Origin: Vicinamibacterales bacterium | GTDB taxonomy: Bacteria; Acidobacteriota; Vicinamibacteria; Vicinamibacterales; UBA2999 | Length of the DNA stretch: 64,000 nucleotides | Direction of reading: 5' to 3' | NCBI GenBank assembly: GCA_030680175.1 | Contig: JAUXWO010000113.1 | Span: 1 to 64,000 of the forward strand | Made by a program: the position numbers and the translations under genes | Shown here: piece after piece, positions 9,912 to 17,640 of the stretch | Layout of the letters: every line of letters begins with the position of its first letter | Numbering within the stretch: the first letter of the stretch is position 1 | The notes under the pieces: model-generated | What the model was told of the DNA's origin: nothing | Seen by the model: the letters and a program-made list of their open reading frames with translations, nothing else | Databases searched by the model: none

Positions 9912-11078
9912 TCAGATGATCCGGGCGAGGAAGCTCGTGCCGGACAGAAGCGGCGCCACCCCGAAGACGTCCGCCAGCGTCTGTCCCAGGTCCGCAAACG
10001 TGGCCCGTGTGCCCAGATCCACACCGGGGCGGACGCGCGCGCCCGTGGCCAGGACCGGCACGTACTCCCGCGAGTGATCCGTGCTCGGGGTGCTCGGGTC
10101 GTTGCCATGGTCCGCGGTGATGATCAGCAGGTCATCCCCGGCCAGGCGCGGCAGCAGCGCCGCGAGCCGGCGGTCGAACCGCTCGAGGTTGGCCGCGTAG
10201 CCGGCTACGTCGTTGCGATGGCCGTACTGCGTGTCGAAGTCGACGAGGTTCGCGAAGATCAAGCCACGATCGACCTCCGCGAGCGCGCGCTCCACCAGAT
10301 CCATGCCGGCGTCGTCGCTCGCCGATGGCCAGCTGCGCGTGATGCCGCGTCCGGCAAAGAGATCCGCGATCTTCCCGATCGCAGTCACCTCGTGCCCGCG
10401 CGCCAGCAGCCCGTCGAGCAGCGTGTCACGGACCGGCGGCATGGCGTAGTCGTGGCGGTGCGCCGTGCGCCGGAACGCGCCGGGCTCGCCGACGAAGGGC
10501 CGGGCGATCACGCGGCCGAGGCCACGCCCCTCCACCGCCAGCGCATACGCGGCCTCACACCAGCGGTACAACTCGGGGACCGGCACCCGCGCCTCGTGCG
10601 CCGCGATCTGGAACACGCTGTCGGCCGAGGTGTAGACGATCGGCCAGCCGGTCTCGAGGTGCCGCGGTCCCAGTTCGTCGATGATCGCCGTGCCGGAGGC
10701 GACGACGTTGCCGAGCGACGGGCGGCCGATGCGCGACTCGAAGTCGGCGATCAGATCGGCGGGAAAGCCGTCCGGGAACGTCGGGAACGGGCGTTCGAGC
10801 ACGATGCCCATCAGCTCCCAGTGCCCGGTAACCGAGTCCTTCCCCTTTGATTGCTGCGCCATCCGGCCGAAGGCGCCTGCCGGCGGGGCCGGATCCTGCA
10901 CGGGCGGGAGGGACACGAGGCGGGACAGGCCCAGGCGCCGGAGCGCCGGCACGCGCAGCGGCACCGCGGTGGCGATATGCCCCAGCGTGTCGCTGCCCTC
11001 GTCGCCGTACGCGGCGGCATCGGGCAGTTCGCCGATCCCCACGCTGTCGAGGACGATGACGATGGCGCGTGTGAACAC
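9912..11078 (-). CDS. deoB: Phosphopentomutase
   Basis: This 388-aa alkaline-phosphatase-superfamily enzyme interconverts (deoxy)ribose 1- and 5-phosphates in nucleoside salvage. The N-terminal metal-site segment [15 protein letters not shown] is diagnostic. The C-terminal metal residues appear in ITADHGNDP and [11 protein letters not shown]. The GTG start at 11078 gives a normal length; the longer ORF reads back over the hfq end. The nearby purine nucleoside phosphorylase family member (MTAP) is a possible metabolic partner. Confidence 0.95.
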   Translation of the reverse strand: MFTRAIVIVLDSVGIGELPDAAAYGDEGSDTLGHIATAVPLRVPALRRLGLSRLVSLPPVQDPAPPAGAFGRMAQQSKGKDSVTGHWELMGIVLERPFPTFPDGFPADLIADFESRIGRPSLGNVVASGTAIIDELGPRHLETGWPIVYTSADSVFQIAAHEARVPVPELYRWCEAAYALAVEGRGLGRVIARPFVGEPGAFRRTAHRHDYAMPPVRDTLLDGLLARGHEVTAIGKIADLFAGRGITRSWPSASDDAGMDLVERALAEVDRGLIFANLVDFDTQYGHRNDVAGYAANLERFDRRLAALLPRLAGDDLLIITADHGNDPSTPSTDHSREYVPVLATGARVRPGVDLGTRATFADLGQTLADVFGVAPLLSGTSFLARII

Positions 11079-11103
11079 GGATCCGTCCGGCGGCAGCCGG
11101 GAC

Positions 11104-11352
11104 CTACGGGTGATGCGACGAGAAGTAGTTGGGCACGCTGCGCGGCGTCCGAATCGTCGCAATCGCGTGCTTGAAGATGAGGTGATCCATCCCGCTGTGC
11201 TCGACGATCAGCGCGAAGCGGTCGAAGTTCTTGATCCGCGCTTCGAACTCACGGCCGTCGAGCAGGTGGATTGCCACGGGGAGCTTCTCGCGTCGCGCGT
11301 AGTTCAGGAAGACATCCTGGATGTTCGGCGCGCCGGATTTGGGTTCAGCCAT
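11104..11352 (-). CDS. hfq: RNA chaperone Hfq
   Basis: The 82-aa Sm-like protein would form a hexameric ring that binds small RNAs and mRNAs. It shows NIQDVFLN, the Sm1 strand region [14 protein letters not shown] and the Sm2 motif FKHAIATI (usually YKHAIST). It lies directly after miaA with an eight-base overlap, the classic miaA-hfq order. The tail is short, so a long C-terminal extension is absent. Confidence 0.96.
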   Translation of the reverse strand: MAEPKSGAPNIQDVFLNYARREKLPVAIHLLDGREFEARIKNFDRFALIVEHSGMDHLIFKHAIATIRTPRSVPNYFSSHHP

Positions 11353-12313
11353 CGGCCACGTCTCTCCCGTTTTTCAACAGGCCCCGTTCGGCCAGCCCTC
11401 TAATAACGCCAGCCTGCACGTCCGATGATTCGCCGGGGCCATCAAACCAGATAAGAGTAGGCTCTTTGCGAAACCAGATCAACTGGCGTCGTGCGTACTT
11501 GCGGTTCTCCCGCACGATGAGCGCGCGCGTGGCCGCCTCGTCGCGCACGCCCTGCAGATGCTCGAGCGCCTGGCGGTAGACGAGCCCGCCGAACGGCCGG
11601 GCCGTCGGCGGCACACCGCGCGCGAGCAGCCCGCGCACCTCGTCGAGCAGCCCCCCGGCAAACTGCGCGGCCACGCGCGCCGCGAGGCGCGGCTCGAGGG
11701 CCGCCATCGGCATCGTCAGCGCGACGGCGACGGGGGTGAACTCCGGCAACGGGCGCTCCGTGCGCGCGAAGTGCGCCGTCAGCGGCTCGCCGGTGAGGAA
11801 GTACACCTCGAGCGCCCGCACCATGCGCTTCAGGTCGCGGGGCTCGATGCGGAGGCCCGACGCCGGGTCCACCCGCGCAAGGAGGCGGTGCAGGAACGCC
11901 ACGCCGCGACGGGCCGCCACGCCTTCGAGCCGCGCGCGCAGCTCCGCGTTGGCGCCCGGTCCCGGAAAGAGCCCGCGCGTCAGCGTCCGGTAGTACAGGC
12001 CCGTGCCGCCGACCACGATCGGGAGCCGTCCCCGGGCGTGGATGTCGCGGATGGCCGCCGAGGCATCGCGCGCGAACTGCGCCGCGGTGTAGAGCGCTTC
12101 CGGATCGACGATGTCGATGAGGTGATGGGGGATGCCGCGGCGCCCGGCGACGGGGACCTTGTCGGTCCCGATGTCGAAGCCGCGGTACACGGCCGTGGAG
12201 TCGCAGTTGACGATCTCGCCGCCATAGTGCGCGGCGAGCGCCAGCGCCAGCCCGCTCTTCCCCGTCGCCGTCGGCCCGAGGACCGCCAGGAACCGTGGGC
12301 CGGCCTCAGCCAA
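11345..12313 (-). CDS. miaA: tRNA dimethylallyltransferase
   Basis: The 322-aa enzyme transfers a dimethylallyl group to A37 of tRNAs reading UNN codons. The P-loop GPTATGKS is at residues 13-20, followed by CDSTAVYRGFDIGTDK and VVGGTGLYYR, all family features. The start codon is TTG, embedded in the end of an upstream 28-aa ORF (eight-base overlap). That suggests coupling. Confidence 0.94.
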   Translation of the reverse strand: MAEAGPRFLAVLGPTATGKSGLALALAAHYGGEIVNCDSTAVYRGFDIGTDKVPVAGRRGIPHHLIDIVDPEALYTAAQFARDASAAIRDIHARGRLPIVVGGTGLYYRTLTRGLFPGPGANAELRARLEGVAARRGVAFLHRLLARVDPASGLRIEPRDLKRMVRALEVYFLTGEPLTAHFARTERPLPEFTPVAVALTMPMAALEPRLAARVAAQFAGGLLDEVRGLLARGVPPTARPFGGLVYRQALEHLQGVRDEAATRALIVRENRKYARRQLIWFRKEPTLIWFDGPGESSDVQAGVIRGLAERGLLKNGRDVADG

Positions 12314-12392
12314 GCAGGCGCACCCCGAGGTAGATCATGATCACCGTCAACAGCACGACGAGCCCCAGCTGCTGTCCCCGCGTCGGGATCAC
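12306..12392 (-). CDS. 28-aa single-helix membrane ORF between tonB and miaA
   Basis: This ORF is below the ORF-track cutoff. It starts at a GTG overlapping the tonB-like stop (GTGA) and ends with TGA eight bases inside miaA. The peptide has a short polar N-terminus (IPTRGQQ) and about 19 mostly hydrophobic residues (LGLVVLLTVIMIYLGVRLL), enough for one transmembrane helix. Overlap on both sides argues that it is translated. Function is unknown. Confidence 0.6.
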   Translation of the reverse strand: MIPTRGQQLGLVVLLTVIMIYLGVRLLG

Positions 12393-13330
12393 CGCTCGGG
12401 CCCTGGCGACTCGTTGTAGAAGAACGTGACGGTGAAGAACGCCTGATCCGCCGGGTACTCCGGCGGCAGCGCGTAGGTGGGGTTCGACGACAGCAGCGCG
12501 TTGAGCGCGGCGGTGTTGAACGACTCGACGCTGGCCGGCGACACGACCGTCAGGTCGGTGATGCGCCCGTCCTTGTGCACGTTGAACTGGATCACCACCC
12601 GCCCGCGCATCAGCATCGCGGCGTTCGGCACGAACCAGTTGCGCCGCACCTGCGCGACGAAGCGGCGAATCCAGGGCCCGAACTCCACCCCCTTGGTGTC
12701 GAACTGGATGTGCGGCCCGAACTCGTTGGTGCCGCCCTGGGGGTTGTTGAACGACTCGCGCTGCACGTACTCCTGCAGGTTCTTCAGGGCCTCGCCAAGC
12801 GAGCCGCCCTGCGGCCGCGCCGGTTCCGTGCGCGGCACCGACAGCGACGCGCGGTCCGGCATCTCCGGCAGGCGCTCGATCAGTTCCTCGGGCGTCTCCG
12901 ACGACAGCTCCGACGGATCGGGCGTGGGGCCGGATCCACGGGCCCGCAGTTCGGGCGCCGTCTCGACGCGCTCGGCGGAGTCGCCGCGCGCGAACGGCAA
13001 GGCGTTCGACGAGATCTCGGGCAGCTCCGGCGCCTGGGCGCGCCGGTCCACGTCCGACAGCTCCGCGCGCTCAGGCGGCCGCTCGGCCGGCATGTCGACC
13101 CGCGGCTGGACGAAGACGAACCGCGGGTTCTCTTCGTCCGGCGCGACCTGGAGCCGCTCGATGCCCTCGTCCTGCGCCTGTTGCGACTGCGGCAGCAGCG
13201 GGGGCAGCAGGAGGATGGCGGCGAAGACCGCCGCGTGCACGACGATCGACATCACGACGCCCTCACGGCGCGAGATGGCGTGTCCCACGGGGTCGACGCC
13301 CGTGTATCGATCGTCGAAGTCGAAGTACAT
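12389..13330 (-). CDS. TonB-family energy transducer
   Basis: The 313-aa protein has a cytoplasmic start, one transmembrane helix near residues 27-47 (MSIVVHAAVFAAILLLPPLL), a long Pro/Glu/Arg-rich periplasmic linker and a C-terminal TonB-like domain (VVIQFNVHKDGRITDLTVV). It would couple inner-membrane proton-motive force to outer-membrane transport, but no ExbB/ExbD is in this window. A TolA-like role is an alternative. The ATG lies just 14 bp after a TATAAT box. Confidence 0.82.
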   Translation of the reverse strand: MYFDFDDRYTGVDPVGHAISRREGVVMSIVVHAAVFAAILLLPPLLPQSQQAQDEGIERLQVAPDEENPRFVFVQPRVDMPAERPPERAELSDVDRRAQAPELPEISSNALPFARGDSAERVETAPELRARGSGPTPDPSELSSETPEELIERLPEMPDRASLSVPRTEPARPQGGSLGEALKNLQEYVQRESFNNPQGGTNEFGPHIQFDTKGVEFGPWIRRFVAQVRRNWFVPNAAMLMRGRVVIQFNVHKDGRITDLTVVSPASVESFNTAALNALLSSNPTYALPPEYPADQAFFTVTFFYNESPGPER

Positions 13331-13344
13331 CAGTAACTTAACGA

Positions 13345-13350
13345 ATTATA
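13345..13350 (-). promoter_or_regulatory. -10 box close to the tonB-like start
   Basis: TATAAT on the minus strand lies 14 bp before the tonB-like ATG. Transcription would begin only a few bases before the start codon, giving a very short leader. No strong -35 is visible. Confidence 0.5.
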
Positions 13351-13377
13351 CCATCCGGGCGTGGCAGGGTCGCCCGC

Positions 13378-14175
13378 TCAGGTCGCGCTGGAGGACTCGG
13401 GCGGTGTCCCGGCGACCGGCTTGGTGGCACTGTATAGATAGACGATGCCGAAGCTCAATGGCCGGTGCCGGACCTGTGAAAATCCGGCGTCAGTCAGCAT
13501 CGAGGCGAAGGCCTCCCCCCATGGGAACGCCCCCACCGACTGCGGGAGGTAGGTGTAGGCGCCAGAATGGCGCGACACGACGCGCCCGATCCGCGGCAGG
13601 ACGTGGTTGAAGTACCAGAGGTAGAGCGGACGCACCGCGGGAATCACCGGGAGTCCGAACTCCAGGATCGCCAGCCGCCCGCCCGGCCGCAGCACGCGCA
13701 GCATCTCGCGGCAGGCCTCCTCCGGCTGCTGGACGTTGCGGATGCCGAAGGCCACGGTCACACCGTCGACGGAGGCGCCGGCGACCGGCAGGTGCATCGC
13801 ATCCCCGCGGACGAGGCGAACGCGGGCGCCGAGTCCCCCGGCCCGCACCTTGTCGAGGCCGTGCTTCAGCATCGCGCCGGCGAAGTCCACGCCGAGCACC
13901 TGGGCCGCGCCACGCGTCGCGCGGGCAGCGCCGAGCGCGACATCCGCCGTGCCCGTGCAGACATCGAGCAGGGTCTCGCGGCCCGTGAACCCCAGCGTGC
14001 GGATCGCCCGGAATCGCCAGTAGCGATCGAGCCCGCCCGAGAGCACCGTGTTCAGCAAATCGTAGCGTCCGGCGATCTGATCGAACATGCCGGCGATCTT
14101 CTCCGGCCGCTTGTCCGTGCCCGACGCCGGCGACACCCCTTCAGGCCCGGCCTCCGTCATTCGTTCATCCGACAT
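13378..14175 (-). CDS. menG: Demethylmenaquinone methyltransferase
   Basis: This 265-aa SAM-dependent methyltransferase of the UbiE/MenG family performs the last step of menaquinone synthesis. It contains MFDQIAGRYDLLN, the SAM-binding LLDVCTGTADVA and AFGIRNV, all diagnostic. The ATG at 14175 overlaps the prenyltransferase stop by 11 bases; an ATG at 14160 is also possible. The neighbouring ubiA-like gene and the mqn genes fit menaquinone rather than ubiquinone. Confidence 0.93.
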   Translation of the reverse strand: MSDERMTEAGPEGVSPASGTDKRPEKIAGMFDQIAGRYDLLNTVLSGGLDRYWRFRAIRTLGFTGRETLLDVCTGTADVALGAARATRGAAQVLGVDFAGAMLKHGLDKVRAGGLGARVRLVRGDAMHLPVAGASVDGVTVAFGIRNVQQPEEACREMLRVLRPGGRLAILEFGLPVIPAVRPLYLWYFNHVLPRIGRVVSRHSGAYTYLPQSVGAFPWGEAFASMLTDAGFSQVRHRPLSFGIVYLYSATKPVAGTPPESSSAT

Positions 14176-15016
14176 ACAACGCCGCCGCCGTCGTCAACAA
14201 GTAGAGGAAGCCCACCCAGCCGTTCAGGTCGAACGCGCGCTTGACCTGCGAGAGATCGTCGCGGTGCACGAGCGACTGCTCGTAGACGAGCAATCCGGCC
14301 ACGGCCGCCACGCCGCCCAGGTAGATGGGTCCCAGGGGTAACACCCAGGCGAGCGACGCCATGGCGGCGACCGCCCCGACGTGCATCCCGCGCGAGATCC
14401 AGAGCGCGCGCGCAATGCCGTAGCGCGCGGGAATCGACTTCAGGCCGTGCCGGCGGTCGAACTCGACGTCCTGGCACGCATACAGGATGTCGAAGCCGCC
14501 GACCCAGAGGCCAATCGCCAGGCCCAGCAGCCACGGCGGCCAGCCCTCGCGGCCGCCGGCCGCCAGCCAGCCGCCGACCGGCGCGACCGCCATGGCGAGC
14601 CCGAGGAACACCTGCGTGTACCAGGTGAAGCGCTTGGCGAGGGAGTACCAGAACACGATGGCCAGGGCGACCGGCGACAGCCACCCGCAGAGATCGCTGA
14701 TCTGGAACGCGCACCAGACGAACACGGCGGACGAGAGGACCACGAAGGCCGTCGCCTCCCGGGACGACATGGCCCCGCGTGGCAGCTCGCGCATGGCTGT
14801 CCGCGGGTTCAGCGCGTCGTACTTCGCGTCCACCAGCCGGTTGAAGCCCATCGCCGCGCTGCGGGCCGCGATCATGCAGGCGACGATCCACCCGATCGCC
14901 GTCCACGTCACCGGATGCTCGCGCGCCGCCAGCAGGGCGCCCATCAGGGCGAACGGCAGCGCGAAGACGGTGTGGCTGACGCGGACGAAATCGAGGTAGG
15001 TCTTGAGACGGGCCAT
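14165..15016 (-). CDS. UbiA-family polyprenyltransferase (MqnP-type candidate)
   Basis: The 283-aa integral membrane protein attaches a polyprenyl chain to an aromatic acid. The two Mg-diphosphate motifs are present: NRLVDAKYD near residues 65-75 and DILYACQDVEFD further on. Several hydrophobic helices follow. The ORF track begins 180 codons too early; the ATG at 15016 overlaps the upstream stop (TGATG). Next to menG and with mqnA/mqnC in the window, it is probably the prenyltransferase of the futalosine route (inference). Confidence 0.9.
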   Translation of the reverse strand: MARLKTYLDFVRVSHTVFALPFALMGALLAAREHPVTWTAIGWIVACMIAARSAAMGFNRLVDAKYDALNPRTAMRELPRGAMSSREATAFVVLSSAVFVWCAFQISDLCGWLSPVALAIVFWYSLAKRFTWYTQVFLGLAMAVAPVGGWLAAGGREGWPPWLLGLAIGLWVGGFDILYACQDVEFDRRHGLKSIPARYGIARALWISRGMHVGAVAAMASLAWVLPLGPIYLGGVAAVAGLLVYEQSLVHRDDLSQVKRAFDLNGWVGFLYLLTTAAALYVG

Positions 15017-16254
15017 CACGACGGGATCCACGATACCTGACCGGGCGCGATGCCGCGCACGAGATATTCTTCCACGTCGGCCGGCCGCCCCTCCAGCGCC
15101 ACCGCCAGCAGCGTGGCGCGCTTCCCCGTCTCGATCGATCCGTACTCGTCGTCGAAGCCGAGCGCGCGTGCGCCGGCGAGCGTGGCACTCTCCAGGAGGC
15201 ACCGGGCGGGCACCGCCGGCGCCGCGGTGCGCGCGGCCGCGAGTTCCGCGAACAGGTTCAGGTCCGCCACGCTCGCCAGGCTGTCCGTGCCCAGGGCGAC
15301 CGGCACCGGCGAGGCGTAGAAGCGATCGAGCGGCGGCGGCCCCACGCCCACCCAGACGTTGCTCCGGGGACACGTCACGAGCACGGCGCCCCGCGCCGCG
15401 AGGCGGCTGAGGTCCGCGTCGGTGAACTGCACGCCGTGCACGACGAGCGTCCGCGGCTGCAGTACGCCCAGCCGGTCGAGGTACTCGACCGGCCCGCACC
15501 CGGGCGGCTGCCAGTCCGCCCGCCACGCCCCGATCTGCTCGAGCATCGTGCGCCACGGCCCGGTCCCATCCCGCAACAAAGCCAGCTCCTCCAGCGACTC
15601 ACCGAGATGCACGCTGCAGAGGGGTGGCGTGAGGCGGTCCGCCTCCGCGCGCACGGCGCGAAACAGCTCCGGCGATACCGAATACGGCGCGTGCGCCGCG
15701 ATGCCCACGCGCACCCCCGCACTCGTAGCCAGCGCCATCCGCTGCGCGCGGCTGGCCGTCACCGGCGCATCGTCGGTCACGCGGAAGCCCAGCAGTTCAT
15801 GGAACACATGGCCGGCCAGGGGGCTCCGCGCCAGCAGTCCCACCGCGGCCAGGGAGTTGCTGATGTCGCCCACGACGGCGGTGCCCGACTCCCACATCTC
15901 GTCGAGGGCGGTCTGGATGGCAACCTGTGCCTCGGGGGTGTCGGGCCGGTCATCCGGCCGACGGTGGGCGAAGAGCGCCCGCACCCAGGCCGTGAAGGCG
16001 GTCGCGGGGGGGACGAGCCCGCGCAGGGGCGCCAGTTCGAGATGGGTATGCGCGTTGACGAGCCCGGGGAGGACGGCCACCGCGCCGAGATCCTCAGCGG
16101 GGGACGAGGGCCGTGACGCCGGGCCGCCGACGCCGGTGATGCGCCCGCCGCGCATGGCCACCCATCCGTTGGCGATGGGCGGGGCGGCGATGGGGCAGAT
16201 CCAGGAAGCGTGATAGACGCGGGGTTCGCTGTCCTCAGTCGTCGACGTGGGCAT
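15016..16254 (-). CDS. Amidohydrolase; possible aminodeoxyfutalosine deaminase (MqnX)
   Basis: The 412-aa protein is in the TrzA/ATZ-type amidohydrolase group. Metal ligands appear in NAHTHLE (about residue 67), a central HLGESLEE, LVVHGVQF and the C-terminal GTDSLAS. This group includes aminodeoxyfutalosine deaminase, guanine deaminase and S-adenosylhomocysteine deaminase. Because it is co-transcribed with a UbiA-like gene and menG, MqnX is the most economical guess, but the sequence alone does not fix the substrate. Confidence 0.72.
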   Translation of the reverse strand: MPTSTTEDSEPRVYHASWICPIAAPPIANGWVAMRGGRITGVGGPASRPSSPAEDLGAVAVLPGLVNAHTHLELAPLRGLVPPATAFTAWVRALFAHRRPDDRPDTPEAQVAIQTALDEMWESGTAVVGDISNSLAAVGLLARSPLAGHVFHELLGFRVTDDAPVTASRAQRMALATSAGVRVGIAAHAPYSVSPELFRAVRAEADRLTPPLCSVHLGESLEELALLRDGTGPWRTMLEQIGAWRADWQPPGCGPVEYLDRLGVLQPRTLVVHGVQFTDADLSRLAARGAVLVTCPRSNVWVGVGPPPLDRFYASPVPVALGTDSLASVADLNLFAELAAARTAAPAVPARCLLESATLAGARALGFDDEYGSIETGKRATLLAVALEGRPADVEEYLVRGIAPGQVSWIPS

Positions 16255-16744
16255 CCAGCATCATCTCCTGCGCATCACCGGCTTCCGGCGCCAGCTCCGG
16301 ATGCGCGCGCAGGATCCGCACACAGGTGTTCCAGCGCAACACCGCCTCGTTGTTCTCGGGGGGCGCCAGGCGGCACGCCTGATCGTATGCCTCGAGGGCA
16401 TCCCGAAACAAGCCATAGGCGGCGTGCGGGACCGCGATGCCGCCACGGCGCATCATGGCCTTCGCGGCGCGCTCGGCGATGAGGCCGGTGTAGTACGCGC
16501 GGCTGTAGCCGTCGGGGAGTTCCCCCAGCATGCCGCGGGCACGCGCGAGCGCGGGGCCGTCGGGGAACTGGTCGGTCAGCGCGAGCAGCCGGACGATCAG
16601 GGCGCGCGTGTTACCGGGATCCACCGCGAGCACGTCCTCGCAGATGCTCTCGGCCTCCACCGGCTCCCCCAGCAGGCGATACCGCTCCGCACGGTCAAGC
16701 GCGGCCGGCACGGCGTCCTTCGAGAGGCGCTTCAGTTCAAACAT
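16235..16744 (-). CDS. TPR-like helical protein, function unknown
   Basis: This 169-aa protein has no signal peptide or membrane helix and is rich in Ala/Leu helices. A TPR-like repeat can be seen at residues 14-46 (AALDRAERYRLLGEP, then AVDPGNTRALI) and a second near 120-140 (ALEAYDQACRLAPP). It overlaps the start of the amidohydrolase gene by 20 bases. GGAGG precedes the ATG. A scaffold role is possible but unproven. Confidence 0.7.
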   Translation of the reverse strand: MFELKRLSKDAVPAALDRAERYRLLGEPVEAESICEDVLAVDPGNTRALIVRLLALTDQFPDGPALARARGMLGELPDGYSRAYYTGLIAERAAKAMMRRGGIAVPHAAYGLFRDALEAYDQACRLAPPENNEAVLRWNTCVRILRAHPELAPEAGDAQEMMLDAHVDD

Positions 16745-16776
16745 GGCATCCTCCGAGGTCCTCGCAGTGTGCTCTC

Positions 16777-16862
16777 CGCTCGGCTGTCAGCTGTCAGCTG
16801 TCAGCTGTCAGCTATCGGCTCCCGGCAATCTGCACTCTGCAATCTACAATCTGCAATTCTTC
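16777..16862. repeat. Heptamer arrays GTCAGCT and CAATCTG
   Basis: Four near-perfect GTCAGCT-type units are followed by five CAATCTG-type heptamers (CAATCTG, CACTCTG, CAATCTA, CAATCTG, CAATTCT). The block fills the gap between the sdhB stop and the TPR-like gene. No gene is visible. Confidence 0.85.
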
Positions 16863-17603
16863 TCAGCCCTGGAACACGCGCAGCAGCCGGCGGACCGGGT
16901 CGTAGAAGCGATCCACGACCCGCTCCTTGAGCGGGATGATCGCATTGTCGGTGATCGTGATGTGTTCCGGACACGACTTCGTGCAGCACTTGGTGATGTT
17001 GCAGTAGCCGACGCCGTGGGCCTCCTTGAGGTCGGCCAGCCGGTCCTCCACGTCCAGCGGATGCATCTCGAGCGCAGCCGTGTAGACGAGGAAGCGCGGG
17101 CCGATGAAGGCGTCGTGCAGGTGATGGTCGCGCAGCACGTGGCAGACGTCCTGGCACAGGAAGCACTCGATGCACTTCCGGAACTCCTGCACACGCTCGA
17201 CGTCCTCCTGCGCGATCCGCCAGGTGCCGTCCGCGGCGTCAGGGGGCCGCGGCGTGAACTTCTTGATCTTCGTCTTGACCTCGAAGTTCCACGACACGTC
17301 GGTCACCAGGTCGCGGATCGACGGGAAGGCCTGCATCGGTTCGATGGTCACCGGCTCGTCGAGCGGCAGGTCGCTCAGCCGGGTCATGCACATCAGGCGG
17401 GGCTTGCCGTTGACCTCCGCCGAGCACGATCCGCATTTCCCCGCCTTGCAGTTCCACCGGACGGCCAGATCGTGCGCCGACTCGGCCTGGATCTGATGGA
17501 CGGCGTCGAGCACGACCATGCCCTCGGAGACCTCCGTGACGTAGTCCTGCATCGCCCCGCCGGACTGATCGCCGCGCCAGATACTGAAGATCGCTCGTGC
17601 CAT
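16863..17603 (-). CDS. sdhB: Succinate dehydrogenase iron-sulfur subunit
   Basis: The 246-aa subunit carries the three Fe-S clusters that relay electrons from flavin to quinone. The N-terminal [2Fe-2S] domain has CKAGKCGSC and a later LMCMTR. The C-terminal ferredoxin-like domain has CIECFLCQDVC and CTKSCPEHI. The order sdhC-sdhA-sdhB and the match to an Sdh1-type anchor suggest a type distinct from the E. coli enzyme. Confidence 0.94.
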   Translation of the reverse strand: MARAIFSIWRGDQSGGAMQDYVTEVSEGMVVLDAVHQIQAESAHDLAVRWNCKAGKCGSCSAEVNGKPRLMCMTRLSDLPLDEPVTIEPMQAFPSIRDLVTDVSWNFEVKTKIKKFTPRPPDAADGTWRIAQEDVERVQEFRKCIECFLCQDVCHVLRDHHLHDAFIGPRFLVYTAALEMHPLDVEDRLADLKEAHGVGYCNITKCCTKSCPEHITITDNAIIPLKERVVDRFYDPVRRLLRVFQG

Positions 17604-17640
17604 CCCTGCGCCTCCGACGGCTCCTGCCTGCCCGTTCCGC

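Noticed and set aside
12180-12220. Unusual DSTAVY motif in MiaA instead of DSxQxY
   Set aside because: This position is variable; E. coli MiaA itself has DSALIY, so no loss of function is implied.
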